Notes: a model not told the origin generated them from the letters alone. A stretch of DNA of 64,000 nt from Pollenia angustigena (GCA_930367215.1 OV884059.1:231321803-231385802); one strand, 5' to 3'. Shown: positions 42,630 through 53,414, counted from the stretch's first letter. Numbers and translations: made by a program.

Positions 42630-43221
42630 ATGACGAATCCGAATCAGCAACACTTTTCAGCTTATATTGCAAATGAAAACTTCTATTCGACGGAGAATTA
42701 CAAAGATAGTACCCCAGCTTCATTCAGGAACAACACAGAGGTAAACGTGTATGCCTCTGCAGTTACAGAAAGCAGTTCATCGGACATCGAAATTAGTTTA
42801 AAAGAAGCAGTTAGTGATAAAACGAAAAAATTTCACTATTCATCTTACTATTCGTCCGACAATAGCGATGATAGATACATTCATAGACAACTCTGAGGAC
42901 GAGTTTCATCCATCTGCAGATTCTGAAAGCAGACTTCGGACATTGAAAATCAGGTAGAAGAAGCGATTAGTCAAAAAAGAAACATATCCCGCTATACATA
43001 ATTCCACAAAAAATAAAAAGCAAAAACAACGAAAATGTTTGAGAGACTCTGGACGTCAGTGTACATCGTATATAGAAATTTGCGCCCACCTTGCGGAGAA
43101 AAGTGTGACTTTCTTAAAGCATATTTCAAACATCTTTGCATTTTCAAAACTTGCCCCGTTTATCAATGAAATAATATCTTATTTAGATTTATCAAAACTT
43201 ACACTGTATACAAAATTTTAG
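42630..43221 (+). pseudogene. Transposon-type ORF N-terminus, broken
   Basis: From ATG at 42630 a frame of 88 codons encodes an acidic, Ser-rich N-terminus (SSSSDIEISLKEAVSDK). A frameshift near 42890 moves the sense to DNSEDEFHPSADSES, then SDIENQVEEAISQKR, an imperfect internal repeat of the first block. After a stop, KQRKCLRDSGRQCTSY and a Cys-containing RPPCGEKC segment follow in two frames (43039-43221). An acidic start followed by K-x-R-x-LR-x-SG-x-x-Y-x-S and a C-x-x-KC region occurs at the start of several insect transposon ORFs; I cannot name the family. Broken by shifts and stops. Confidence 0.45.
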
Positions 43222-43789
43222 CAATTTAAAAGCGTTAAAATTATTTCAATATTTGATTTACCTGAAAGGAAAAAGAAAGAAAAAAAGTATTTTAATTAAT
43301 GTGTTATAAAATCTTGTAATTAAATTCTTCATTGAAATTAATAACAAAAAATAGCTAAAGCCAATAGAATATTGCAAAAGACACAGGTGGAAAAGGGTAT
43401 ATACAGTAGAGTGGCCATAGTGGAAATTTTTTTGAAAAGTTAAATTTTTCGCACTGAAAAATATGAGGTTGGGGATTAAAATAATTATGCATATTTTATT
43501 TTTTTTTTTTTTTTTAATTCCGAGTACCTCCGGGTTGAGCCCAAACTTTTATAACATTACCCATTTGTCACTATTTTTGTTCCTGTTTGTATTTAAATAA
43601 CAAAAAAAATCTGACTTTATGTTCCCAACTGAATTTCTTCGATACCTTTAATTATTACCTTTCCAACGATCCGCAATAGTCTGCTGATAAACTACGGATA
43701 ATCTTGCCCGGAATACCCAAAAACCAAAGTCCAAAAAAATAGGTGAATTTTTAAAATTTGTTTTATTGTTGATAACTTACTAATGAAGC

Positions 43790-44117
43790 CTTTTTGTTGG
43801 CTTATCCTCTTCGTCGTCGTCGAAATCTGTAATTAGTTTTTAGTAATTGCTCTTTCTGCCGGATCATTTACAACGGTTAAGTGGGTATGAAAAACCACAA
43901 GCTCCAATTTTTAGGCAAATTTTGTGCTAGATCGTTTTCGTGAATTGGTAGTAAAAACCTAATGGAATTTTTGGTTTTATGTTTTTGTAAACATTTTACT
44001 AAAAGATCCAAAGCAGGTAGACCATTTTGTCTTATGTCGAAAAATACTTGCCAGTTTTTACATGTAAAAAAATAAGTTTGGTTGTTACCATTGAAGGAAA
44101 TTAATAAAAACGCTTAA
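43790..44117 (-). pseudogene. Inverted transposase tail plus unknown open stretch
   Basis: On the minus strand, 43935-43800 repeats the end of the transposase gene (HLTVVNDPAERAI then DDDEED), so the left arm includes an inverted piece of coding sequence. Upstream of it, 44117-43877 is open for about 79 codons without an ATG and reads, among others, CKNWQVFFDIRQNGLPALDL and HENDLAQNLPKNWSLWFFIP before a stop. I do not recognise it; it could be part of a longer relative's transposase or a captured piece. Confidence 0.4.
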
Positions 44118-44134
44118 CCTTGAAGTAATTTTTT

Positions 44135-45391
44135 ATGATCGGTTGTTGCATCAGATTATGTCAATGCATTGGTCGAAGGGTTATGGAAATTTCCAACCAT
44201 TCTGATAAAAAAAACACATGCAATAACTGTGGTGAAAATATTGCTGAAGGCATTGAAAAATTCCTACGCAAATGGAAGATTGATAATTTAGTGCAAATTG
44301 TGGCTTTTGACACAACATCTACAAACACTGGTATTGAAAAAGGCTCAGCATATTTGCTTGAAAGTAAATTGGGTCGCGATTTACTTTTTCTACCGTGTCG
44401 CCATCATATCAGCGAATTGCTTATTAAAGCTGTGTTTGATTTAAATTTCGGAAAAACATCAGCACCAGAAGTCACTCTCTTTAATCGTTTTTCAAAAGAC
44501 TGGAAAAATATGAATATCAATACTTTCAAGAGTGGAGTATTGGATGAAGCAGCGAAAAAAACTTAACAGCAGCCGAAATAGAGACGCACAAGAACTTTCG
44601 CTAATTTTTCTTGGTAAGGAAGTACCAAATTTTACGCAGTTGCGTTTGCCTGGCGCAACAATTCATGCAAGGTTTATGTCCAAAGCTATATACTGCTATA
44701 AGATTTTTTTGCTTCGCGAACAATTCAAGATCACATCCTCCGAGCTGAAAGGCATTCGAAACATTTGCATTTTCTTGACGCGAATTTATGTTTCGTATTG
44801 GTTCGGATGCGTTAACGCTGTATCTGCACCGCGTCAAGATTTACAATTTATTAAAGACGTTATTTCATATTTCGATCTAAATGTTTCAAATGCCTTATTG
44901 TCAAAATTCAAAAACCATTTATGGTATTTATCGGAAGAGGCGGTGGCTCTTGGATTTTTCGATGAAACTATATCTATTGAAGTGAAGCGGAAAATGGTTG
45001 AAGCTCTTGGCAATCATGTTGACGAAAATGACAAAGTTATTCCAAAAAGATTAAACTTAACGCTGGAACAAGTGAAATCGTTTGAAAATAAGGATTTAAG
45101 TTCTTTCGTTACTCCTCGCACCAAGCGTTTTTTTTTCATCGTTTAGAAATCGATGTGACATTTTTTGAATTGGATCCATCGATTTGGAAGGACCAAGAAG
45201 AATACTGCACCGCAAAACGAATATGCCAACACTTAACCGTTGTAAATGACCCGGCAGAAAGAGCAATAAAACTAATAACAGATTTCAATCGGGCATTGAC
45301 ATACGACGAAGAGGATAAGCAGTATTTGCTTCAAGTTGTGGAGCACTACAGAAAAAACTTTTCATCCCACAATAAATCTTCATTAGTATAA
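44135..45391 (+). pseudogene. hAT-like transposase, two or three frameshifts
   Basis: Three overlapping frames (44135-44566, 44532-45146, 45155-45391) together cover one protein. First block: IVAFDTTSTNTG with an Asp suited to the first catalytic position, then LLESKLGRDLLFLPCRHHIS with a C-x-x-H as in hAT transposases. Middle: SSELKGIRNICIFLTRIYVS and APRQDLQFIKDVISYF. End: VNDPAERAIKLITDFN, where PAER sits in the position of the hAT PSER motif and would give the last acidic residue. Breaks fall in an A-run at about 44555 and a T-run at about 45130. The class is common in arthropod genomes; its membership of hAT agrees with the 8-bp duplication. Confidence 0.75.
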
Positions 45392-45805
45392 TATTATCAG
45401 CAATAAAAAAAAATTAAAAAATAAATAAAAAAAAAAATTAAAAAATAAATTTTTTTTTTTTGGACCTTGGTTTTTGGGTATTCCGGGCAAGATTATCTGT
45501 AGTTTATCAGCAGACTATTGCGGCTCGTTGGAAAGGTAATAATTAAAGGTATCGAAGAAATTCAGTTGGGAACATAAAGTCAGATTTTTTTTGTTATTTA
45601 AATACAAACAGGAACAAAAATAGTGACAAATGGGTAATGTAATAAAAGTTTGGGCTCAACCCGGAGGTCCTCGGAATTAAAAAAAAAAAAAAAAAAAATA
45701 TGCATAATTATTGTTATCTCCAACCTCATATTTTTCAGTGCGAAAACTTTTGGATTTAACATTTTTAATTTTTTCTATATAACGCTATGGCCAGTCTAAT
45801 ATACA

Positions 45806-46046
45806 GCCATGTCACAGAGTACAATTCCGTTCGGGAACGGAATTCATTCCGTATTTTGGTGCTTCAGAAAATGACGAAAAGATGTTTCGGAATGAAACCA
45901 TTTTTGTTTCATGAACGGTATGGGAGTTCTCTGTATCTGAAAGGCCATAAAACTATCAAAATACACTTTCCATCAACAAACAAATATGTTTTCTTCAATT
46001 CCGAACGGAATCATTCCGAACGGAATTGTACTCTGTGACATGGCCC
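45806..46046. mobile_element. MITE with GCCATGTCACAGAGTACAAT ends
   Basis: GCCATGTCACAGAGTACAAT then TCCGTTCGG faces the full complement at 46011-46046, with several more GGAATGATTCCG words inside. The hAT at 43407 is inserted exactly at its left border. Target duplication not determined. Confidence 0.75.
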
Positions 46047-46345
46047 ATAAACATAAGTTTGTGGTACCATTTTATCGCAAATTTGTGTCGAGCAACATGT
46101 TGCAAACATAAAATAAACATGTTGCTAAACACAATTTTGCGATACAAAATGTTAAAACTTTGTACTTTCACTTTATCGGGAACAAAAAACGAATTTATGC
46201 ATGGATTTTCATGAAATAAAATTTATTTTATTTCTATTATATGCAGCTTTATGAAAAAATAATTAAAGTAAAGGATTAAAAAAAATTGTGTTATAAAAAG
46301 GTAAAACTTTAAAATTTAATTTTTTTAATAATTTTAATTTTTGTA
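46047..46345. other. Unassigned spacer
   Basis: A short inverted GCAACATGTT / AACATGTTGC lies at 46093-46125; otherwise nothing. Confidence 0.4.
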
Positions 46346-46346
46346 A

Positions 46347-46494
46347 GTGCCAATTCACACGTTGCAAGTCTTATTGATCAGCTTGCTACCTTATAGGCGA
46401 GAGAGAGTGAAAGAAAAACGTTTATTGTCCTCTCTTCACTCTCGTTATAAAGTAGCAAGCTGATCAATAAGACTTGCAACGTGTGAATTGGGAC
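46347..46494. mobile_element. Near-perfect hairpin MITE (148 bp)
   Basis: GTGCCAATTCACACGTTGCA then AGTCTTATTGATCAGCTTGC faces its complement almost without mismatch; flanks TAA and TTA. The loop carries GGCGAGAGAGAGTGAAAG. Related to 28362-28635 and more distantly to 56721-56861. Confidence 0.85.
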
Positions 46495-46541
46495 TTATTT
46501 AAAATTTTGTGACGTATTGCATATCAAAAACGAGGTCGTCG

Positions 46542-48083
46542 CACAGTGGTTTCCCTTATATGGAAAAGCGGTCAAAAATCAATATCTCCAAAACTAAAAA
46601 AAGCCAGGGTCTTCAAAATTTTTCAGCTCATTTCATGCCCGAAGAACTTAAAGTGGCAAATTTTTAGGCAAAAATATTAACAACTGTAGCCACAGTAACC
46701 ATTTGATCTTTTAAGGGTTAATTGGCTTATAGATCTGTTTTAAAAATGTTTGAAATAAAGTATTTTAATATGAAAATTTGGTTGTTTTAAACAAGTTTTG
46801 TAAATTTTTATTTCATTTTAATTCATTCGAAATATACACTGAAAAAAATTAAATTAAAAAGTTAAACAAAGTTAAATAATGCAATATAGGATATTATTAT
46901 TAAGTAATATACGGTAATAAAGTAAAATAGTAGTAATATATATCAAATATTAAGCAAATTTAAAACTCCTTGACTTAAACTACTTTTTTTCTTTGTTGGT
47001 AAGTTTCGGGCTCCAGAAATAAATGGATCTGAACTTAAAAAGAGTCGATTTAAAAGATCTGTATTTGTATTTAAATTGTTTTATATCCTTATTTTTCGCT
47101 TCAGCTGCTTCCTCCGTTAATTCACCTATTGACACTAATGCATGCTTGATTACCTCAGCTCCATGGATAAGAATTTTGTGTACCGATGGAGGGAGGTAGT
47201 ACCAGGGATACTCCTTCACAAGTTTTCTTGCTGTCTCTACAACATATTAATCAAACTTTGCGGCATCAATTTGAAATCCAGAATTTATAGCTTGGAGAAT
47301 TTTGGCACATATTTGCAAAATATCCTTATCGATTTCAGTTATTTTTGATGAAAGGTTTACATTTTGAAAAAATCTCCTTTATTTTGACACTTTTCAAATG
47401 CAATGAGCAAGCTTCACTTAAACTGAAAGTCAAATACCTTAAAATTGCAATATAAAGTTTAAAACAACAATGTCTTAAAAAAAAATTAATTTCTCTTTAC
47501 TCATATTCTTAAAAAGAAATAGTACAAAACAAAATGCGATTCACTTTTTTTTCGTCGGATGACTATGTAAATCACACCCATATGCGAAAAACAATATTTT
47601 TTTAATTTAAAGAAGGATAAAAAACCTACAATTTGATGCATAAGGCGTTGTGGGCAGATGAGGGCCATATCACTAAAAGTCTACGTGAAAAAGAAGTTTT
47701 TGAAAAACGTGCGTTTTGAAAAGGTCAAAAAAGTATTCTTCAGCGATTTTTTATGGGCTCATATTTTTGCAGCTTTTGTTATTTAATTTGGTAGAAAATA
47801 AGTTAAAATTAAATGTTTGTAGGGTTTTTGGAAACTTCTGCCACAATATCGCGAATAACTCTTTTGAAAAAACTTAAGTTTTCTTTTATGACTATGCAAC
47901 TACAATATATGCAATATAAACATACCTCCACTTTCAACGGACACAAACAATAAATCTCGCAAAAAAAAACAACAAAATTTGTTAGATTCATAAAATTAAG
48001 AGTGTTATCAATTAATTTTGTGCAATAAAGCTTAAAAAAACAATAACTTTTTTGATTTTTGGCCTATGGGGGAAACCACTGTT
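46542..48083 (-). mobile_element. Transib-like element (1.54 kb)
   Basis: The left end is CACAGTGGTTTCCC and the right end GGGAAACCACTGTT, the flanks CGTCG and TGTCG (46537-46541, 48084-48088) match at 4 of 5. A CAC start and a 5-bp GC-rich duplication are characteristic of Transib. The minus strand carries the end of a Transib/RAG1-like transposase. The element is internally reduced and inactive. Confidence 0.72.
46980..47360 (-). pseudogene. Transib transposase C-terminus (RAG1-like)
   Basis: On the minus strand the frame reads DAAKFD, a stop codon (TAA), YVVETARKLVKEYPWYYLP, then PSVHKILIHGAEVIKHALVS and IGELTEEAAEAKNKDIKQF. Transib transposases and the vertebrate RAG1 core share a YPWYxMPxSVHKxLxHG region and a G-x-L-(S/T)-EE-A-x-EA-x-NK block holding the third catalytic Glu; the Glu-rich block is intact here. 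The upstream catalytic Asp regions are absent. The stop and the missing N-terminal part make it a relic. Confidence 0.8.
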
Positions 48084-48291
48084 TGTCGTTCCAATAGTGT
48101 AAGGTTTCTGTTTAAAAATACTACATTTATACTTTAATGTTATTGCATATGAAACATTTTTATTTCTTAATGAAAATAAGACGAATTAATTTAAACTTAA
48201 GCGTGCTGAATCCAAATTCGTTTACAGATTGATTCTATCACATCTACACAGAAGGAAAAACACTCAGGATAAATTGAATTATTTATACTTA

Positions 48292-48459
48292 GGCCCCTAT
48301 TACGGTTTGAGTTGAGTTGTAATTTCTTAATTTTTGTATTATGGTTTACAACTTTGCTATATTTTGGTGAACAAAATCATAGCAACAATTACAACTGATC
48401 ACAACCAGTTGTCTTAATTACAACTCAACTGTGTTGAGTTGTAGACCGTTATAGGGGCT
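48292..48459. mobile_element. Hairpin MITE, TTA duplication, GGCCCCTATTACGGT ends
   Basis: GGCCCCTATTACGGTTTGAG faces CTCAACTG…GACCGTTATAGGGGCT; TTA on both sides (48289-48291, 48460-48462). Inner GTTGAGTTGTA / TACAACTCAAC arms. 168 bp. Confidence 0.8.
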
Positions 48460-48462
48460 TTA

Positions 48463-48741
48463 CTTTAATTAATAGTGTTTTCTTTTCTGACAATAATGTT
48501 CCATATATGCTACCATTCATGCGGGTTTTTGTACCATTCTAAAAATATATGCAAAAGTGTGAGAAGTTGTCGTTTTCCTTTCTTAACATGTTGCAACAAT
48601 AAATGGCAAATTTGTTCCATTTCTTACCCGCAGTTATAACTGAGTGTGAGGTAATACCCTTTTTTGTATCTGCGTAAAGTACTTGTTTATGCAAGCAAGT
48701 ATTTTTTTTCTTGTGTTTGCGGACAACTTGCGTTAGCCTGC
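48463..48741. other. Unassigned spacer
   Basis: Nothing recognised. Confidence 0.4.
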
Positions 48742-49053
48742 GGCCACACGGTCAAGTTGTTCTTCATAGTCTTTTACATTTACTGCTAGTCAAAACTTAC
48801 ATAAATTGAAAGCTGTAACGTAGGCTGCATTCAATTTATAAGCAATTTACTTTCCTGATGTCATAAAAAAAACAATTTATAAAGAAAAACATGTTATCAG
48901 CTGTGAAATTAAAAGTAAAATTGCCAAACAAATGGATAGGTGAAATTGAAAGCCATCTCGTGGTCAATTTAAAAAGTGCGTGTGTATCAGTAAAAAAGTG
49001 AGAGAGTATTGCAAATTGAAAGGAATTGAAAGGCAAAACTTGATCGTGTGGCC
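48742..49053. mobile_element. MITE with GGCCACACGGTCAAGTT ends
   Basis: GGCCACACGGTCAAGTTGTT faces AACTTGATCGTGTGGCC. Interior non-coding. Target duplication not determined. Confidence 0.7.
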
Positions 49054-49440
49054 ACCAAGTTATATTGTGATTTTTAGTTATATTGTGATGGATATAAAAA
49101 CTTTTTGTTTTTCGTTTGATTTACTTTTATTACATTTTTTTGTCGCAAAATTTTTAACAACAGCTGACATTAATTATTGAAAATCAGTGCTGTTAACGCT
49201 TATTGGAATTGTAAGAAAATTGAATGTTGAAAATTGCTACAAGCGTGGTGAATATCGCTTTTAGTACAAACTTTGCATTCAATATTTAACACGCTAAATA
49301 CACATTAGTGTTGAGTGTAAAACGTAGCTATTATTTTGTTCCATTGTAATTTAGATAAATGTATCACTTTGTAAGGGTTCGTGTAAACTAATAAATATAT
49401 TACACAACTATAATGCATCATTATTTTTTAGAAAAGAAAA
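49054..49440. other. Unassigned spacer
   Basis: AT-rich; nothing recognised. Confidence 0.4.
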
Positions 49441-49444
49441 CACC

Positions 49445-49580
49445 ATAAGAGTCGTACTTTAAAATTTAAGTACGAATAACACTTAAGCGTACTTAAACCA
49501 ATCCTTAATGGGATTGCTTTCGAAAATCAATCCCGGAATTTCTTAAAATAAGTATAAAATTCTTAAACCAAGTAAAAAAA
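49445..49580. repeat. Dispersed AAGTACGAATAACACT repeat, copy 2
   Basis: Matches 39300-39428 in the same orientation with scattered differences. Confidence 0.72.
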
Positions 49581-49654
49581 AGATTGCAGTTTTCGTTGGT
49601 AGTGCCACTCTAAGAGTAAAATTTTGAAAAGATTGATGTTTGACTGTTGGCTAA

Positions 49655-49910
49655 CGGGCACCGCAGTGGTGCAGTGGGTAGAACACAAAGATCTTCTGAC
49701 GATAGAAAGTGGTGTTTCTTGAAACAAGTAAAGATCAACCCGGGTTCAAATCCCAGCTCAGCCAAGAAAAATTATCAATAAATTTTAATAAAAATTCCAA
49801 GTTGTAAAATTCCTTCCCTCAGTGAAAATAATTTAATGAAAATTAAATTTGATGAACTCAAGCCTAATTAAAGAATATCAAAAATTAAAAATTAACAGTT
49901 CAACTAAAAA
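49655..49910 (+). mobile_element. tRNA-derived SINE
   Basis: An A-box-like TGGTGCAGTGGG (49667-49678) and a B-box-like GGTTCAAATCC (49743-49753) form a pol III promoter; the body follows with GTTGTAAAATTCCTT, GAAAATTAAATTTGATGAAC and AAGCCTAATTAAAGAA. The body matches the minus-strand copy at 18890-19070. The box spacing is longer than in a tRNA and the acceptor stem does not fold, so it is not a tRNA gene. Confidence 0.75.
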
Positions 49911-50023
49911 TCAAAATTGCTATTATTAAAAATATTTTTTATAAAACCTATAAAATAAATTTGATCCAAATCGTTAAAATCCACCAAAAATTTTAAAAAA
50001 GTCACCATGATATCGAGTCATTA

Positions 50024-50249
50024 CCGCAAAAAAGCTTAAGCGACAAAAACAAAATTTTACAGAAGAAGGTTTTTTTATTTTATATCATAAATATTTTGTA
50101 AGAAGGTTGTCGCTTGAGATAAAATTGTTTTTGCTATAAAATCATAACGGTACCTTATGTGACCACGATATTTTAGGAGATGATGCCAGTTAAGTCATTT
50201 ATTAAAAAAAACGAAAATTGAAAATGATGTCGCTTAAGCTTTTTTGCGG
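50024..50249. mobile_element. MITE with CCGCAAAAAAGCTTAAGCGA ends
   Basis: CCGCAAAAAAGCTTAAGCGA then C faces the exact complement at 50229-50249; TA on each side. 226 bp. TA suggests a Tc1/mariner partner. Confidence 0.82.
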
Positions 50250-50251
50250 TA

Positions 50252-50854
50252 AGGGCACGATATATATTTTGTTTAATTTTTATTTAGAACCAATGGGTTG
50301 TTCAAAACACTTTATATTTTATATATTTTTGTTTTAAGCGATTTTTTGCCGACCAGTGTAATTAATAAAACTTGGCTCTTTAACATGTAATTAAGTTTTT
50401 TTATTTGAAATCGTTTCTCTTGTTATTATTTGTGTTGTTTCGTTAATCTGATTAATTTAAAATGTGCAGCTGATTAGGCAACAGCATCCGATTCTAGTGC
50501 TGGGTCTGCCAGCAACCTCTAGGCAGGTATGTAACATTCAATTGGGTTTCACTTACAGTGGTTGTTACCTAATTTTTTTTTTTATTGCTGCTAGAAGCTC
50601 CAATACGTTAGCTAAAATAAATAAAAAAAAGTGTTTTATTTAAATTTTATTTAGCGCTTTTTTGATTAGGGGCACAACCCTGCTCTTTGGGCATAAATAC
50701 CGCAAAATGATTAATTTTGCAAAAAATAAAGCGCTTAGTTCGCGTTGTTATCTTTAAAATTTGTATGCTTGGCGATGATTTAGAAATACGCGCGACAAAT
50801 TATCAGAAATGGGTTTGAAAAAAAAAATGCTTTTATTAATCTCTTTTTATCCCT
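50252..50854. other. Unassigned stretch
   Basis: A patch at 50460-50540 (CAGCTGATTAGGCAACAGCA, CAGCAACCTCTAGGCAGGT) is less AT-rich than its surroundings and includes an AG|GTATGT-like splice donor at 50523-50530, but no supporting frame was recognised. Confidence 0.35.
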
Positions 50855-50857
50855 TTA

Positions 50858-51366
50858 AGCCTGGTACTCCGTTCAACATTTCACGTGAAATGCTGTCAAA
50901 ACGCATATAAAAAAAAAACTTGTGCGGAATATCTATGAAATAATGTTGATAGAGTTGTACTCTGTTCATTTTGTGAAAAAGTTCCGAAATGTTTCTGGCA
51001 ACATTTGTACAACTGCGAAATAATGTAAGCTGCACTAATTTCGCGTGGAATTTTAAGCAAATGCAAAAAAGTATGTACTGATTATTAAATACGAAATAAA
51101 AAAAAATAAAATAACACAGCCGGTAACAGTTTCTTATCCATATTTACTTTCTTTTTTATTAAATTTTTTATTAAAAAAATTATTTTTAGTAAAATACATG
51201 TGGGGTTTGTTTACATACGCAAAACAATGTCGCATACTTTGTAGGACTAAAATCGTCAAATTGTACAAACTCGCATGATAGGTAACATTGATACATGTCA
51301 AAATTTTCGTGTGAAAAATTTAATGTTGCTCAACATGTTTCACAAATTTGAACAGAGTACTAGGCT
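50858..51366. mobile_element. MITE, TTA duplication, AGCCTGGTACTCCGTTCAA ends
   Basis: AGCCTGGTACTCCGTTCAAC faces TTTGAACAGAGTACTAGGCT; TTA on both sides (50855-50857, 51367-51369). 509 bp, non-coding; similar terminal design to 34219-34984. Confidence 0.85.
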
Positions 51367-51407
51367 TTAGAGGGGAACAGTTTTGTGGCAACTTTTAAAT
51401 ACACTTA

Positions 51408-51583
51408 GACCATATTTACACTATGCAATTAACGCTACGAAACTCTTTTCACATTTACATTTACATTGTTTTCATGCATTTTTGCAACTTTTTCAATCCC
51501 GATTTCTTCCCTACACCTCTTGCTAACAAACAAAAAGTTGCATGCGAAAGTTGCGGCATTAATTGCATAATGTAAATATGGTC
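51408..51583. mobile_element. Hairpin MITE, TTA duplication, GACCATATTTACACT ends
   Basis: GACCATATTTACACTATGCA faces TGCATAATGTAAATATGGTC; TTA on both sides (51405-51407, 51584-51586). 176 bp; only about 40 bp from the preceding MITE. Confidence 0.87.
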
Positions 51584-51586
51584 TTA

Positions 51587-52316
51587 AAGAGAACTTGATG
51601 ACGCACAGGTTTATTAATTCAAAAAGGGTATGAAGAAATTTTTAGTTTTCAAACGAAAAATCGAATTTTGAACAAATGTTCTGGCGTTAGGTGTAGTTTC
51701 AGTTTTAAATTTATCGGTGTACACAACGTATTTAAGTGTTAAAAAGCAATTTTTTTGGTCTAAAATAATAAATAATTAAAAAAAAACTTAAGTAAAAATA
51801 AAGAATTTTAGTTTCGTGACAAATGCCAAAGCTTCGTATTAAAAAAATTTTGTATTTCCTCAGAGGGTTAAGAAAAATGTCACCTAAGATTATAGATTAA
51901 AAATAAAATAAATCTATTAATAAATTTTTAGTTACCTTTGTCGATTCTCTAATCTGAGGATTCGAATTTGTGAGCTATTTTAAGTTGGTAACACAAATGT
52001 ACGTGCGGTTGGACTGAGATCTGGGTTTGGAAATACATATCTGTGGCATTTTGACAAAACATCTTAAGTCGAGAAAAAATAAGAAAAAAGTTAAAAAAAA
52101 AAGAAATGGTGATAAAATCATTTTTATAACAATAAAATAAACCAAAATTAAGGAAAGTTGTCGTTTATAATACAAAATTTTAAAAACGTAAAGAAAAATG
52201 TTTTTGAATGAAAATTCGTACGATTAACAATATTTTTTTCAATTTTTTAAATTCGGCTTATTATGTTTTGTCAAAATATCACAGATATATACATATATAT
52301 ATTTATTTTTTATATG
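51587..52316. other. Unassigned AT-rich stretch
   Basis: Nothing recognised. Confidence 0.45.
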
Positions 52317-52693
52317 CAGTGTCCATGCTCTGTAACTCTCGCGAAGAGAAACTTTTCGATTGAAATGTGTGAAATGAAACAAAATGCCATATGTTGAAAC
52401 AAACAGCTGTTTTTCTCACTTAACTGTGTCTGTAAGTTTTTTTTGTGAGTACTAGCTGTCACTTAAGGAAATTACTCGCCAATTTACAGAAAAAGTGTGT
52501 CTGTAACATTTTTGTGAGAAAAGCTCTCGCTTTGAACTGTCAAAAAACTCACGAATAAAAATGGGGCTATAAAAAATTTTAGCAATTAAAAAACAATTAA
52601 AAATGCAAAGAATAATAAAAATTACATTTTGTTTTTGGCACATTTTTGAATTATTTTGTTTTTCACATTTTAATAAAAGTCGCACTTTACATT

Positions 52694-53414
52694 CACCCCT
52701 ATCGCGAATGTTATGGGAATATGATATATGGGATCAAACCTAAATTCCCATCCCCAACGAATCGGTATCGCAAATATTTTGGGAGTAAAAATTCCTATTG
52801 TGAATTATTTTTCAGTGCTTTGTAAACAAAAGTTTTTATTGTGAGTAACTTGTCAGTGCCTGTATTGTGAAAGAAAAATATACAAAATAAAATACTAATA
52901 AAAATATGATAAAATAAATAATGAATAGTGTTTATCTTCATTTTCTTTATGTACACTCCTTCAATAAGAGGAAAAAGTAATTTAATTTAGTCCTACTTTA
53001 GAATACAAATTAAAATTTACAATTTCCCTTCTCGTTCACATCAACACTTGTTGGGAATTTATTTATTAAAAAAATTCGAGGGAGTAAACAATGGCGATGC
53101 CAAATTTTTTAAGTTTGGGAATTCCAAGGCCTATTGAAAAGGTCTGCGCAAGAAGCCTGATGATCATTGTTTTCGTTCTTTTGTGCTTTCAAAAGTTGTT
53201 TACATACACGTTTTTTCCTTTTGCTTTGTATATGTGGTAGTAAGTTTTTGACAGCTTAAAAGAAAAAGTTTTTTGTTTTTGTACAAGTAAGCAGACCTGA
53301 TAGATGGGCCTTGGGGAATTCATTCCCAAAAAATTTGTTATGGGAATCACTCACAATACGAAATAAAAAAATATGGGAATATTTTCATGGGAGTAGCTGT
53401 GTGCGATAGGGGTG
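52694..53414. mobile_element. CACCCCTATCGC element, copy 2, ATT duplication
   Basis: CACCCCTATCGC faces GCGATAGGGGTG, ATT on both sides (52691-52693, 53415-53417). It is in inverse orientation to copy 1 and is interrupted at 53125-53313. Confidence 0.87.
53125..53313. mobile_element. hAT-like MITE (189 bp) nested three deep
   Basis: Ends CAAGGCCTATTGAAAAGGTC and the inverted GACCTGATAGATGGGCCTTG; exact duplication GGGAATTC (53117-53124, 53314-53321). Copy 1 of the host element (near 30878) has the empty site with a single GGGAATTC in inverse orientation. Confidence 0.92.

Larger units (their letters stand above)
43407..45798 (+). mobile_element. hAT-like element with long inverted arms (2.39 kb)
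   Basis: Ends TAGAGTGGCCATAG and the inverted CTATGGCCAGTCTA, exact 8-bp duplication ATATACAG (43399-43406, 45799-45806). Inverted similarity extends about 350 bp inward on both sides (for example GGGTTGAGCCCAAACTTTTA, CCAACTGAATTTCTTCGATA) and on into the end of the transposase gene. It encodes a recognisable transposase (44135-45391) with frameshifts. Confidence 0.9.

Noticed and set aside
49667..49753. A functional tRNA gene
   Set aside because: A and B boxes are present, but the distance is too long, the acceptor stem does not pair, and the downstream body is repeated at 18890-19070.
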